Shown piece after piece: positions 53,776 through 64,000 of a DNA stretch of 64,000 nt (positions within the stretch are counted from its first letter, which is position 1; each line of letters begins with the position of its first letter). The DNA comes from CAVZBW01 sp963778465 (lineage in GTDB: Bacteria; Actinomycetota; Acidimicrobiia; Acidimicrobiales; RAAP-2), in the NCBI GenBank assembly GCA_963778465.1, contig CAVZUK010000002.1, forward strand, positions 1,054,001 through 1,118,000, written 5' to 3'. Both the position numbers and the translations under genes were made by a program. The notes under the pieces are model-generated. The model did not search any database. It was given only the letters and a program-made list of their open reading frames with translations, and was not told the origin of the DNA.

Positions 53776-54852
53776 TCACAACCCCGGGATCTCGCCGATC
53801 TCGTCCACGAGTCCCCACCGGTACGCCGTCTCCGCAGGAAGCCGCGCCCCCGAGAGGGCCAGGTAGGCGGCGCGCTGCCTTCCGACCCGGCGCGTGATGC
53901 TGGCGGTTCCCCCGGCTCCCGGGATCAGGCCCATCGCCACCTCGGGTAGCGAGAAGCGGGCATCGGGGGCCGACCGGACGCGTCCGGCGAAGGCCGGGAC
54001 CTCGATCCCCGCCCCGATGCAGGCCCCGTGCACCTCCACCGTCACTCGCTCCGCGCACCGGGCCAACCAGGCCCCGGCGGAGCGCGTGACCCGGACGGCG
54101 TGTGCGGTGGCGGGATCGGGCGACGAGCCAAACTCCGCCAGGTCCCCGCCGCTGCAGAAGGACGGTCCGTTTCCGGCCAGGACCGCCTCGACGATGGTGG
54201 GGTCCGCCACGACCATTCGCAGCGCGTCGATGAGCGCGTCGCGCATGGCCGCGTTGAACGCGTTGCGCACCTGCGGGCGGTTGAGGCGGATGTCGAGGCG
54301 AGAGCCCGAGCGCTCGACGAGGACCGGCGGCGTGCTCTCGATCGGGCCGGCCTTGTGGGGTCGCTCCGAGAGCCATCGGGCGAACGCGGGGCCCGCTTGC
54401 AGCATCGAGTAGATCCACGACTCGGCGGCCAGGGCGTCGGGGATCGTCATCGCCTCGGTGCACCGCAGCAGCTGCACGAGGCACAGCGCGGCCAGGGGGG
54501 AGGACCCGACGGCGCGGGACAGACTCGAGAGCACTCCGGGGGGGTCGGGGACCTCGACCCACGGTCGCGGGGCATCGCTCGGGGTCAGCAGGACGTCGAA
54601 GCCCTCCTCGGCGCCGGTCCGTCGCAACACCGTCGCGGCGTCGGTCGTTCCTCGGTCGACCCCGACGACGACGCACGGCAGGTCGCGCGTCAGCGTCGCG
54701 AGGGCGCGGAGGTCCCCGGGCGAGTCGAGCTCGACGGCGAGGAGCGGGAGGCCCAGGAGAGGACCCACGTCGTCGACGGCGAGTCCGCTCCCGAGGAGGT
54801 CGAGGGCCTCGCCGACCCCCAGGGTGACGGGAGGCGGGTCCGGCACAGGCAC
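53776..54852 (-). CDS. Enoyl-CoA hydratase/isomerase with N-terminal extension
   Basis: This 358-residue protein has a crotonase domain in residues 170-350: LDIRLNRPQVRNAFNAAMRDAL, VLAGNGPSFCSGGDLAEFG (oxyanion hole), VHGACIGAGIEVPAFAGRV and SLPEVAMGLIPGAGGT with the usual Glu. About 165 residues precede it, longer than the usual 260-residue enzyme, and include a second degenerate crotonase-like stretch. GTG 54852 is divergent from the CoA transferase gene, 17 bases away. Confidence 0.85.
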   Translation of the reverse strand: MPVPDPPPVTLGVGEALDLLGSGLAVDDVGPLLGLPLLAVELDSPGDLRALATLTRDLPCVVVGVDRGTTDAATVLRRTGAEEGFDVLLTPSDAPRPWVEVPDPPGVLSSLSRAVGSSPLAALCLVQLLRCTEAMTIPDALAAESWIYSMLQAGPAFARWLSERPHKAGPIESTPPVLVERSGSRLDIRLNRPQVRNAFNAAMRDALIDALRMVVADPTIVEAVLAGNGPSFCSGGDLAEFGSSPDPATAHAVRVTRSAGAWLARCAERVTVEVHGACIGAGIEVPAFAGRVRSAPDARFSLPEVAMGLIPGAGGTASITRRVGRQRAAYLALSGARLPAETAYRWGLVDEIGEIPGL

Positions 54853-54869
54853 ACCGTAATCTGGCCGCC

Positions 54870-56216
54870 GTGTCGGGTTACCGGGACGGATGCGAGCCGC
54901 CCAGCATCTTCGCCGCCGGATCGGTCGGGCGTCTGGCGGCCTCCCTGGGTATCGGCCTGGACCTCGAGCCCTCTCCCGAGGTGTGTCCCGTGCTCGACTT
55001 CGCAGCGAGCGGGGCGATGTGGCTCACCGGCTTTCCCGACGGTCCCCCCGCCGCTCCCGACGGCCCCCTCCTTGCGCACCTCCGTGCCCTCGCGGGGGCC
55101 ATCCTCGAGCTGAGCGCCCGGCGCGGATCGCCGGTCCGGATCGACGTAGGGAGAGAGCTGACCGAAAGGGCGGCGCTCAGGGGCTTCGCGTGGTCCGGCT
55201 CCACGTCGGCCAACGGAACGTGCCGGATGGTGCGGGCGGCGGACGGCTGGGTGGCGGTGAACCTGCCTCGCGCCTCCGATTGGGAGCTGCTTCCGACGAT
55301 CACGGGCGACGGCGGTACCGCGGGTTGGAACGACGTCCGACGATCCTTTGGCGCACTCGCCGCGCAGGAACTGGTCCGGCGGGGCCAGCTCGTGGGCCTT
55401 CCGATCGCCCCACTCCCCTCCCGCGGCCGACGCCCCTCGAGCTCGCCCGCTCTCCGCTCGCCCAGAATCGGGGATCCGGGACCCCGTGTGACCGGGGCGT
55501 CTCCCCTCGTCGTGGACTTCTCCGCGATGTGGGCGGGACCGCTGTGCGCGCACGTCCTCGGCGTCGCCGGATGCACCGTCGTCAAGGTCGAGGACCCCGA
55601 GAGGCCGGACGGCGCACGCGTAGGGGACGCAGCGCTCTACCATCGGCTGCACCGTGGGCACGAGCTGTTCTCGGTGTCCTTTGCCAGCGCCGAAGGCCGG
55701 GAACGGTTGCGCTCCCTCGTCGCGGCCGCCGACGTCGTCGTCGAGGCCTCCCGCCCGCGTGCGCTCGGCCACCTCGGGTTCTCCCCGGAGGCCTTCTTGC
55801 GGGCGCGCCAAGGCCGGACGTGGATCAGCATCACCGGGTATGGCCGCCGGGGCCCGCAGGCCAACCATGTGGCCTTCGGCGACGACGCGGCGGCGGCCGG
55901 TGGCCTCGTGGGCTGGTGTGCCGCACCCGCCTCGGAGGCGGGAGGTCGGTGGTCACCTCTCCCCGTCTTCTGCGCGGACGCGGTGGCCGATCCGCTGAGC
56001 GGCCTGTACGCCGCCTTTGGCGGCCTGGGTTCGATGGCGTCGGGCGGGGGCCACCTCGTGGACGTCTCGATGTCGGCGGCAGCGGCCTTCGTCCAGTCAG
56101 GACCGGGGTGCCCCGGGGCGCACGTCGTCGAGCGCGACGGCGAGGACGGTTGGGTGGCCGGCCACGACGGGTCACGGGTGGCGATCGCCGCCCCGGTGGC
56201 GAGGGCCTCGCCATGA
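54870..56216 (+). CDS. CaiB/BaiF-type CoA transferase
   Basis: This 448-residue protein has a family III CoA transferase core in residues 210-400: LVVDFSAMWAGPLCAHVLGVAGCTVVKVEDPERPDGAR, with VDFS-MWAGP and the later YG-RRGP (ITGYGRRGPQANHVAFGDD). The expected catalytic Asp near GDAALYHRLHRG is not placed with certainty. The N-terminal 200 residues are a diverged copy or unrelated. The start is GTG 54870. It overlaps the amidohydrolase gene by 4 bases. Confidence 0.85.
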   Translation: MSGYRDGCEPPSIFAAGSVGRLAASLGIGLDLEPSPEVCPVLDFAASGAMWLTGFPDGPPAAPDGPLLAHLRALAGAILELSARRGSPVRIDVGRELTERAALRGFAWSGSTSANGTCRMVRAADGWVAVNLPRASDWELLPTITGDGGTAGWNDVRRSFGALAAQELVRRGQLVGLPIAPLPSRGRRPSSSPALRSPRIGDPGPRVTGASPLVVDFSAMWAGPLCAHVLGVAGCTVVKVEDPERPDGARVGDAALYHRLHRGHELFSVSFASAEGRERLRSLVAAADVVVEASRPRALGHLGFSPEAFLRARQGRTWISITGYGRRGPQANHVAFGDDAAAAGGLVGWCAAPASEAGGRWSPLPVFCADAVADPLSGLYAAFGGLGSMASGGGHLVDVSMSAAAAFVQSGPGCPGAHVVERDGEDGWVAGHDGSRVAIAAPVARASP

Positions 56217-57616
56217 CCGACGTGGTGGTGCGCCGGGCGGAGCTCCCCGGCGGCAGGGTGTGCGACGTCCGGATCTCGGGCGGCCTCATCGCCGAGGTGG
56301 GGGCCGCGCTCCACGCCCCGAGCGGTGCACAGGTGATCGAGGCGCGCGGCGGCGGCGCCCTGCCGGGGCTGCACGATCACCACGTCCACCTCTATGCCGC
56401 GGGAGCGGCGCTCGCCTCCGTGCGTCTCGGGCCGCCCGAGGTCGAGCACCGCTCGGATCTCGAGGTGGCGCTCGTCGCGGCCGACCGCAAGTTGGCACCC
56501 GGCGCATGGCTGAGGGGGATCGGCTATCACGAGTCGGTCGCAGGGCCCCTCGATCGCCACGCCCTCGATGCGTGGGTGCCCGGCCGGCCGGTGCGAGTCC
56601 AGCACCGCAGCGGCGTCCAGTGGGTCCTCAACTCGCCCGGTCTCGATCGGCTGCCTCCCGGCCTCCTGGCGCACCCAGGGGTCGAGCGATCGCTCCAGGG
56701 CGACCCGACCGGCCGCCTGACGCGAATGGATCGCCAGCTCGCGCAGGTCTTGGCGCCGGTCGAGCTCGATCTCGGCACGATCGGGGAGGAGGCGGCACGC
56801 AGCGGGATCACGGGCATGACCGACGCCACGCCCTTCGGCGATGCCCGGGAGCTCGATCGCCTGGCCGAGGCCAAGGGGTCCGGCCGGCTGCCCCAGCGCC
56901 TCACGGTCATGAGCGCGCCCGGCGCGTCGTTCCCCGCTCCGAATGGGCTCGTCCTCGGGCCCGTCAAGATCCTGCTCGACGACACGTTGCTGCCAACCTT
57001 GGACGACTTGGAAGACATGGTGGCCGACGCCCACCGGGCGGGGCGGGCGGTGGCCGTCCACTGCGTGACCCGGCTCCAGGCGGTGCTCACGATCGCGGCG
57101 CTGCGCCAGGTGGGCTCGGTCGACGGCGACCGCATCGAACACGGCGCCGTGCTGCCCGCCGACTCCATCCCCGATCTCGCTCGCCTCGGGATCACCGTGG
57201 TGACCAACCCCGGCTTCGTTCACGAGCGCGGCGAGGTCTACCGGCGCGAGGTGGAGGAGGGGGATCGGGCCGAGCTCTACCGGGCCCGGTCGCTCGACCG
57301 CGGCGGCGTCCCGCTGGCCGCCGGAACCGACGTGCCGTTCGGCCCGGCCGATCCCTGGCGGGTGATTCGCGCGGCCACGACCCGGCTCACCGCGGCGGGT
57401 GAGCCCCTGGGCGCCGACGAGGCCCTCTCGCCGCGCCGTGCCCTCTGCCTGTTCCTCGGTCATCCGGACGCCCCGGGACGCCCCCGGAGAGTCGCCCGCG
57501 GGCAGCCCGGGGACCTGGTCGTCCTGCGCATCCCCCTGCGAGAGGCCCTCCGAGACCCGTCTCGCGAGAACGTGGCCGCCTGCGTCGTCGAGGGTCGGCT
57601 CTTCGACTTTCGCTGA
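56213..57616 (+). CDS. Amidohydrolase family protein
   Basis: This 467-residue metal-dependent hydrolase has DHHVHLYAAG near residue 55 (metal-binding HxH), HCVTRLQAVLTI (His), DRIEHGAVLPAD (His) and AGTDVPFGPADPWRVI (Asp), the YtcJ-like amidohydrolase order. It ends with the typical GQPGDLVVL...VVEGRLFDF strand. The substrate is unknown. Coupling to the CoA transferase by ATGA overlap suggests a shared catabolic route. Confidence 0.88.
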   Translation: MTDVVVRRAELPGGRVCDVRISGGLIAEVGAALHAPSGAQVIEARGGGALPGLHDHHVHLYAAGAALASVRLGPPEVEHRSDLEVALVAADRKLAPGAWLRGIGYHESVAGPLDRHALDAWVPGRPVRVQHRSGVQWVLNSPGLDRLPPGLLAHPGVERSLQGDPTGRLTRMDRQLAQVLAPVELDLGTIGEEAARSGITGMTDATPFGDARELDRLAEAKGSGRLPQRLTVMSAPGASFPAPNGLVLGPVKILLDDTLLPTLDDLEDMVADAHRAGRAVAVHCVTRLQAVLTIAALRQVGSVDGDRIEHGAVLPADSIPDLARLGITVVTNPGFVHERGEVYRREVEEGDRAELYRARSLDRGGVPLAAGTDVPFGPADPWRVIRAATTRLTAAGEPLGADEALSPRRALCLFLGHPDAPGRPRRVARGQPGDLVVLRIPLREALRDPSRENVAACVVEGRLFDFR

Positions 57617-57679
57617 TCGCGTGGAGGGCCCTCGGCACGTCCTATCCGAGAGTCCCTCTCCCGCTGGACGCCAACCCCT

Positions 57680-57694
57680 ATCCTGCTGCAGGAT
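57680..57694. promoter_or_regulatory. Inverted repeat upstream of the acetate transporter gene
   Basis: ATCCTGC-T-GCAGGAT is a perfect 7-base inverted repeat 57 bases before GTG 57751, in a gap of 134 bases with no gene. It may be an operator for the transporter and acetyl-CoA synthetase genes. Confidence 0.45.
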
Positions 57695-57750
57695 GCCTCG
57701 GTGGTTGCCGCCTCGAGGTTTCTCCAACTGGACGACGAAGGGGGTGCTCC

Positions 57751-58395
57751 GTGGCCGAAACGTCATCGCCGATCTCCGAGCCTCTTGGGAGTGTAGGAAG
57801 GACCGAGCGCAGGTCGGAAATGAGGGAGTCGGTTGCCGACCCAGGCCCGCTCGGGCTGGCCGCCCTAGCCATGACGTTGTTCGCCTTCAGCATCGCGAAC
57901 ACCAACGTGTGGGGGTCGGGCGCCGATGCTGCGCTCGCGCTCGCCCTGGTATACGGCGGCGCAGTGCAGATCCTCGCGGGCATGTGGGAGTTCGCGCGGA
58001 AGAACACGTTCGGGTCATTGATGTTCGGATCGTTCGGCGCCTTTTGGGTCGCCTACTACGTCCTGGCCAAGTTCGTGATCCCCGAGGTGCGTACGGCCTC
58101 GGTCCCCGAGGCCCTCGGCGTCTTCCTGCTCGGGTGGGCGGTCCTCAGCTTCTACATGACCATCGCCTCGCTGAGGGTGTCGGTGGCCATCGCCGTGCTG
58201 TTCGTCCTCCTCACCGCGACGTTCGTGATCCTCACCATCGCCCAGTTCCAGTCGCTCGACAGCCTGCTCAAGGTCGGGGGATGGGTGGGTGTGATCGCCG
58301 CCGCGGCTGCTTGGTATGCGTCGTGCGCCGGGGTGGTGAACGACACCTTCAAGAAGGTGATCGTCCCGGTGTACCCGCTGTCCCAGCCCGAGTGA
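57751..58395 (+). CDS. satP: Acetate transporter (GPR1/FUN34/SatP family)
   Basis: This 214-residue membrane protein has six helices and the family motif in ADPGPLGLAALAMTLFAFSIANTNVW (NPxG-like start). LALALVYGGAVQILAGMWEFARKNTFGSLMFGSFGAFW is the second signature. It takes up acetate or succinate by proton symport. The GTG 57751 start leaves a 25-residue tail; M24 is an alternative. The acetyl-CoA synthetase gene follows, so uptake and activation of acetate are paired. Confidence 0.9.
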   Translation: MAETSSPISEPLGSVGRTERRSEMRESVADPGPLGLAALAMTLFAFSIANTNVWGSGADAALALALVYGGAVQILAGMWEFARKNTFGSLMFGSFGAFWVAYYVLAKFVIPEVRTASVPEALGVFLLGWAVLSFYMTIASLRVSVAIAVLFVLLTATFVILTIAQFQSLDSLLKVGGWVGVIAAAAAWYASCAGVVNDTFKKVIVPVYPLSQPE

Positions 58396-58456
58396 TCGCC
58401 GGCGGTCGCTCGGCTCCGGCCCCGGGGCGCGGCCGTTCGCCTGACGGTGGTCGTTG

Positions 58457-60466
<2,010 letters not shown>

Positions 60467-60509
60467 GGCAGGCCAGTCCGCCGTCGGGCTCCGACGCCGG
60501 GTGGCGCGG

Positions 60510-61274
60510 TCAGGCGAGTGCGTCGGGCTGGCGGTCGACGATCCGGGCCAGGAGCGGCTGGTACGACATCCACCCGACCTCCTCGTTCCCCACGAGCTTC
60601 TGCGTGGCTCGCGCCTCGTCCTCGCCGATGCACACGGGGGTGCCGGCGGCCCGGGCCAGCAGCTCGGCCTGGCAGCACCGGTCCATCGCCAGGTACCAGA
60701 AGACCGCGCTGTCCACGCTGGTCCCCACCGTGAGCAGGCCGTGGTTGGCCAGGATGGCCGCTTTGTGATGGCCGAGCGCCGAGGCGATCCGCCGGCCCTC
60801 CTCGGCCCCGAGCACCGGGCCGAGGTACTCGCCGTAGACCACGTGGTCCTCGTAGAAGGCGCAGGCGTCCTGGGTGAGCGGCGCGAGCGACTGGTGGAGC
60901 GTGGCGAAGGCGCGCCCGTGGACCGAGTGGGAATGGGCGGCTGCGACCACGTCGGGCCTGACCCGGTGGATCGCGGAGTGGATGGCGAACGCCGCGGGGT
61001 TGATCGGTCGCTCGCCCTGCACCACGTCACCGCGTTCGTTCACCAAGATGAGGTCGCTGGCCTTGATCATCGCGAACGGGACGCCCACGGGGTTCACCCA
61101 GAACAGGTCGTGATGCTCGGGATCCCGGGCGGAGATGTGCCCGGCCGCGCCCTCCTCGAAGCCCGCCTCGGCGAACAAGCGGAAGGCGACCGCCAGGCGC
61201 TCCTTGCGGTCCCGACGCTCCTCGTCCGCCGACGCGAAGGCGTGGGGCGCAGGTCGGGGAGGCGAGATGGTCAT
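60510..61274 (-). CDS. Class II aldolase/adducin-family protein
   Basis: This 254-residue protein has GAAGHISARDPEHHDLFWVNP, VAAAHSHSVHGRAFATL with the metal-binding HSHSVHG, and AILANHGLLTVG, the fuculose-aldolase fold. Three His ligands are present (two in HSHSVH, one in NHG). Members cleave or decarboxylate hydroxy acids; the substrate is not known. The start is ATG 61274. Confidence 0.88.
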   Translation of the reverse strand: MTISPPRPAPHAFASADEERRDRKERLAVAFRLFAEAGFEEGAAGHISARDPEHHDLFWVNPVGVPFAMIKASDLILVNERGDVVQGERPINPAAFAIHSAIHRVRPDVVAAAHSHSVHGRAFATLHQSLAPLTQDACAFYEDHVVYGEYLGPVLGAEEGRRIASALGHHKAAILANHGLLTVGTSVDSAVFWYLAMDRCCQAELLARAAGTPVCIGEDEARATQKLVGNEEVGWMSYQPLLARIVDRQPDALA

Positions 61275-61330
61275 GGGGCACCCCCTTTTGCCGCGGCACG
61301 GAGATCCGGCGGCCGGTCGAGTGTACCGGT

Positions 61331-61984
61331 ATGTTCTCCCCCGTGGTAGCTCTCACCGACCTCGTTTCCCCCGCTCACACTGCGCTCGTCACGTGCGAGA
61401 TGCAACGGGGGGTGGTGGGCGACCTCGCGGCCATGAGGGAGTTGGCGGACGAGGTGGCTGCGCTGGGCGTCCTCGAGAGGGCCGCGGAGCTGTGTGTCCA
61501 GGCACGCCGCGCCGGGGTCCGGGTGGTGCACGCCACGGCCGAGCTGAGGGCCGATCGCGCCGGCCTGTCGATCAACAACCCGATGATGGCCCACGTGGTG
61601 AAGAACCCCGACCAGGTGCTCCAGGGGACTCCGGCAGCCGAGGTCTGCCCCGAGCTCGGTCCCGCCCCCGAGGACATCGTGTGCCGGAGGATCCACGGGC
61701 TCACGCCGTTCACCGGCACCGAGCTCGACGCCATACTGCGCAACCTCGACGTTCGCACCATCGTCCCCGTCGGGGTGTCGGTCAACGAGGCACTGCTCGG
61801 GCTCTGTCTCTCCGCGTCCGATCTCGGTTACCGCATCGCGCTGCCGACCGACTGCGTGGCCGGCGTCCCCCGGTCCTACGCCAACGACGTCTTCAAGTAC
61901 TCCCTGGCCTACATCTCCAACCTGACCAACGCCGAGGCCATCTCGAAGGCCTGGTCGGAGGCGACCGGCGAGACCGCAGGCTGA
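61331..61984 (+). CDS. Isochorismatase-like hydrolase lacking the usual catalytic triad
   Basis: This 217-residue protein has the isochorismatase/cysteine hydrolase fold: HTALVTCEMQRGVV, IHGLTPFTGTELDAILRNL and IVPVGVSVNEALLGLCLSASDLGYRI. The N-terminal Asp is Glu (CEMQ), and the nucleophile Cys position (N-x-C) is Ala in VNEALLG. Either it works like Cys-less isochorismatases such as EntB, or it is no longer an enzyme. The start is ATG 61331, 56 bases from the divergent aldolase gene. Confidence 0.8.
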   Translation: MFSPVVALTDLVSPAHTALVTCEMQRGVVGDLAAMRELADEVAALGVLERAAELCVQARRAGVRVVHATAELRADRAGLSINNPMMAHVVKNPDQVLQGTPAAEVCPELGPAPEDIVCRRIHGLTPFTGTELDAILRNLDVRTIVPVGVSVNEALLGLCLSASDLGYRIALPTDCVAGVPRSYANDVFKYSLAYISNLTNAEAISKAWSEATGETAG

Positions 61985-62017
61985 GGCCCCGACCTCGCCC
62001 GGAGCTCGCCCCGAGCG

Positions 62018-62992
62018 TCACGCGATCTGGCCCTCCGTGCGGAGCCACGCGATCGTCGCCTCCATCCCCGACCGGAGGGGTCGGGGCCGGTACTCGAGCT
62101 CGCGGCGCGTGAGCGAGTTGTCGAACCAGGGGACGGGGAACCGGCGCTGCGAGAGGTCGACCAGGGTGGCCCCGTAGCGGGCCACGTCCTCGGGGTTGTC
62201 CGGGTCCGCCCGGGCCTCGCTCACCCGGTGCTCCACGCCGGCGACCTCGCAGGCCAGGTTGAGCCATGCGGCGGTGCTCTGGGCGTCCTCTGCCCCGAAC
62301 GCCAGGTACGTCCTCCCCGTCCGACCGCCCCTGGCCGCGGCGACGCACACCGTTGCCACGTCCTCGGCATAGACCCAGGGGACGGGGAAGCTGACGAACT
62401 CGGTGATCTTGCCGCCGAGCGCGCCGCGGATCGAGCGGTTGTAGCTCGTCCTGGTCAGAGCCCGCGACACGGAGAGGCCGGGACCGAAGGTGCCACCGGG
62501 TATCACGATGACGATGTCGGCGCCCTCTTCCTCGGCTCGGCGCTTGGCCTCCACGTAGGCGGCCCCCTTGGTGCGCGTGTAGGGGTCGTCGCTCCAATGC
62601 TCGGCCACCCCGGATTCCTCGGTCAGCGTCTGCCGGTGGTCCAGGAACGGCGTCGAGCTGAGCGTCACCACCCGGATGCCGTGGGCCGCTCCCGCGTCGT
62701 AGGCGTGGAGGGACCCGTCGATGTTGGTGTCCTTTTGCTCGGCGACGTCCTGGGTCGCCCCACCGAGCAGCGCCGCCGAGTGGATGATGGCATCGCATCC
62801 CTCGGAGGCCCCCACGAGGTCGTCCGGCGACCGTACGTCGCCCTCGCGGACGTCGACGCCCCTCGCCCTGAGCGGCTCGGCGTCGCTCCCCGGGCGGACC
62901 AGCGCGCGGACCTCGTCGCCGGATTCGAGGAGCAACCGGCAGACGTTGGACCCGATGAGTCCGGTGCCCCCGGTGACGAGGTAGGTGGCCAC
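62018..62992 (-). CDS. NAD-dependent epimerase/dehydratase-like protein (extended SDR)
   Basis: This 324-residue protein has VTGGTGLIGSNVCRLLLESG (NAD-binding GxxGxxG), IIHSAALLG and the catalytic pair in YTRTKGAAYVEAK (YxxxK). It resembles hydroxysteroid dehydrogenase and dihydroflavonol reductase-like extended SDRs. The SDR gene at 63036-63863 is directly upstream on the same strand, so both may act on one substrate. Confidence 0.88.
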   Translation of the reverse strand: MATYLVTGGTGLIGSNVCRLLLESGDEVRALVRPGSDAEPLRARGVDVREGDVRSPDDLVGASEGCDAIIHSAALLGGATQDVAEQKDTNIDGSLHAYDAGAAHGIRVVTLSSTPFLDHRQTLTEESGVAEHWSDDPYTRTKGAAYVEAKRRAEEEGADIVIVIPGGTFGPGLSVSRALTRTSYNRSIRGALGGKITEFVSFPVPWVYAEDVATVCVAAARGGRTGRTYLAFGAEDAQSTAAWLNLACEVAGVEHRVSEARADPDNPEDVARYGATLVDLSQRRFPVPWFDNSLTRRELEYRPRPLRSGMEATIAWLRTEGQIA

Positions 62993-63035
62993 GGGTGGCG
63001 GCGGATCGAGTGCGACGGCCTCGGTTGGCCCGGGC

Positions 63036-63863
63036 TCAGTACCGGCCGAGGAGGAAGTCGACCACCGGCTTGGCCGAGGGGAACGAGTTGGTCAGGCCGG
63101 AGCTGACGTAGCCCCCGTCGGTGACGAGCGTCACGCCGTTCACGGCCGACGCCGCACGACTGCAGAGGAAGGCGAGGACGTTGGCCTGCTCGTCCGGCCT
63201 CGACGTCTCGGTGCTCGTCTCCTCGCGGTAGTCGGAGCCGAAGGTGAGCCAGAGGTCGGCGTTGGCCCGGGCGAGCGGGGTGTCGGTCGGACCCGGGAGG
63301 ATGGCGTTGATCCGGATGCCGCGCTTCAGGAAGGAGATCGCCTCTCGGGCCACGTAGGCGCAGAGGGTCTGCTTGCTCCACATGTAGTTGGCCCGCTCCG
63401 GGTGCGCCTCGATCCACGCCGCCGCGGCGTCGAAGTCGGGTGTGTCGAGGTACTCGTGGAGCAGCTCGAGCTCGGCCTCCCAGCCGAGGCCGGCGGCCGA
63501 GGAGATCATCCCGATCGCCGAGCCGCGTGCGAGGTACCCGGAGGAGAGCGCATGGTCGATCAGATGGCGGTGACCGATGAAGTTGATCTTCTCGATACCC
63601 GGCGTACCGTCGGCCGCTCCGGCGCAGGCGAACAGGGCATCGATGGGTCCGCCGCACTCGACCACGGCGGCGTCGATGCTCGCCTTGTCCCGGAGGTCGA
63701 CGCTGATGGCCTTGACCCCGCTCAATTCGATGGGGGCGTAGTCCATGACGATGACGTCGGCGCCAAGTTCTTGGACCACCTCGGCCGTTGCCGCCCCCAT
63801 TCCCGTGGCGCCACCCACGACCACGGCCCGCTGGCCGTCGTACCCGAAGAGCTCCTTGGCCAT
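63036..63863 (-). CDS. Short-chain dehydrogenase/reductase
   Basis: This 275-residue SDR has AVVVGGATGMGAATAEVV (NAD-binding), MDYAPIELSGVKAISVDLRDK, ALFACAG, and the catalytic YMWSKQTLCAYV (YxxxK), with INAILPGPTDTPLA after it. The pattern is close to 3-alpha-hydroxysteroid and coniferyl-alcohol dehydrogenases. ATG 63863 follows GAGGGGGG; the remaining 137 bases to the window edge hold no gene that I can support. Confidence 0.9.
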   Translation of the reverse strand: MAKELFGYDGQRAVVVGGATGMGAATAEVVQELGADVIVMDYAPIELSGVKAISVDLRDKASIDAAVVECGGPIDALFACAGAADGTPGIEKINFIGHRHLIDHALSSGYLARGSAIGMISSAAGLGWEAELELLHEYLDTPDFDAAAAWIEAHPERANYMWSKQTLCAYVAREAISFLKRGIRINAILPGPTDTPLARANADLWLTFGSDYREETSTETSRPDEQANVLAFLCSRAASAVNGVTLVTDGGYVSSGLTNSFPSAKPVVDFLLGRY

Positions 63864-64000
63864 TTGGTCGACCCCCCTCTTTCGTTGTCTCACCGTGTGT
63901 GCCGCCAGGAACCGACCCCGGTGGCCACCGCCGACCATCGTGCCGACCGCGGCACCGTAGCCAACACCCAGCCGTCTCGGCCACCCGGGGTGTCGAGATC

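Overview
The window reads as high-GC actinobacterial DNA. Genes are packed tightly, many start with GTG, and many neighbours overlap by 4 bases (ATGA or GTGA). Gene content (a group 3b hydrogenase with a DUF6390-type neighbour, a GltD/ferredoxin-type POR partner, many acyl-CoA enzymes) would suit an uncultured Acidimicrobiia-type actinobacterium; that placement is inference. No rRNA, tRNA, CRISPR array or transposase was recognised.

The main result is regulatory. Between about 4.4 and 47.1 kb I find sixteen 14-base palindrome-like boxes close to GGGACCTTNGGYCC. They resemble the DosR/DevR box core of mycobacteria (GGGACTWWAGTCCC). In every case a -10 hexamer of form xAxxxT follows, placed so that the predicted transcription start lies 36-37 bases after the box. 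In seven cases that start falls on, or within one base of, the start codon, which predicts leaderless mRNAs. Downstream genes match the DosR dormancy regulon of Mycobacterium (universal stress protein, Hsp20, CBS-pair protein, phosphoribosyltransferase-hydrolase, Rv2004c-like kinase, WS/DGAT acyltransferase, group 3b hydrogenase) and add central carbon enzymes (pyruvate kinase, Pgk, Gap, short PpdK, phosphoketolase fragment), glutamate dehydrogenase, FtsH and two ABC systems. No DosR or DosS gene lies in the window.

Layout. 0-3.8 kb: end of PEP synthase, an ABC-2 exporter, an ATP-grasp protein and a zinc-ribbon protein. 3.9-9.4 kb: stress protein, a damaged pyruvate:ferredoxin oxidoreductase remnant, pyruvate kinase and a second ABC-2 exporter. 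9.4-15.7 kb: the hydrogenase operon with its protease, HypC-like protein and a frameshifted DUF6390 gene. 15.7-21.3 kb: a sulfur-trafficking block (DsrE-like, TusE/DsrC-like, sulfide:quinone reductase-like, CsoR/CstR-like repressor, MMPL transporter) with its own TACCC-GGGTA operators. 21.4-25.5 kb: hydrolase, DUF1918, CBS, PRPP synthetase-like and Rv0571c-like genes. 25.6-32.9 kb: GABA/amino-acid block. 32.9-40.2 kb: Rv2004c-like, Hsp20, PhoU-like, PpdK and WS/DGAT. 40.2-49.1 kb: ABC/FtsX, pgk, small paralogues, phosphoketolase remnant, lipoprotein, gap and ftsH. 49-64 kb: an ordinary acyl-CoA and acetate catabolism region (acyl-CoA and hydroxyacyl-CoA dehydrogenases, enoyl-CoA hydratase, CoA transferase, amidohydrolase, acetate transporter, acetyl-CoA synthetase, SDRs) without convincing boxes.

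Taken together, 4-49 kb looks like an oxygen-limitation survival island: hydrogen and NAD(P)H redox balancing, substrate-level ATP formation, storage-lipid synthesis, nitrogen and GABA metabolism, chaperone and protease, under one regulator. Four genes carry small frame disruptions (near 5383, 15158, 27738 and 44990). They may be real decay or assembly indels.
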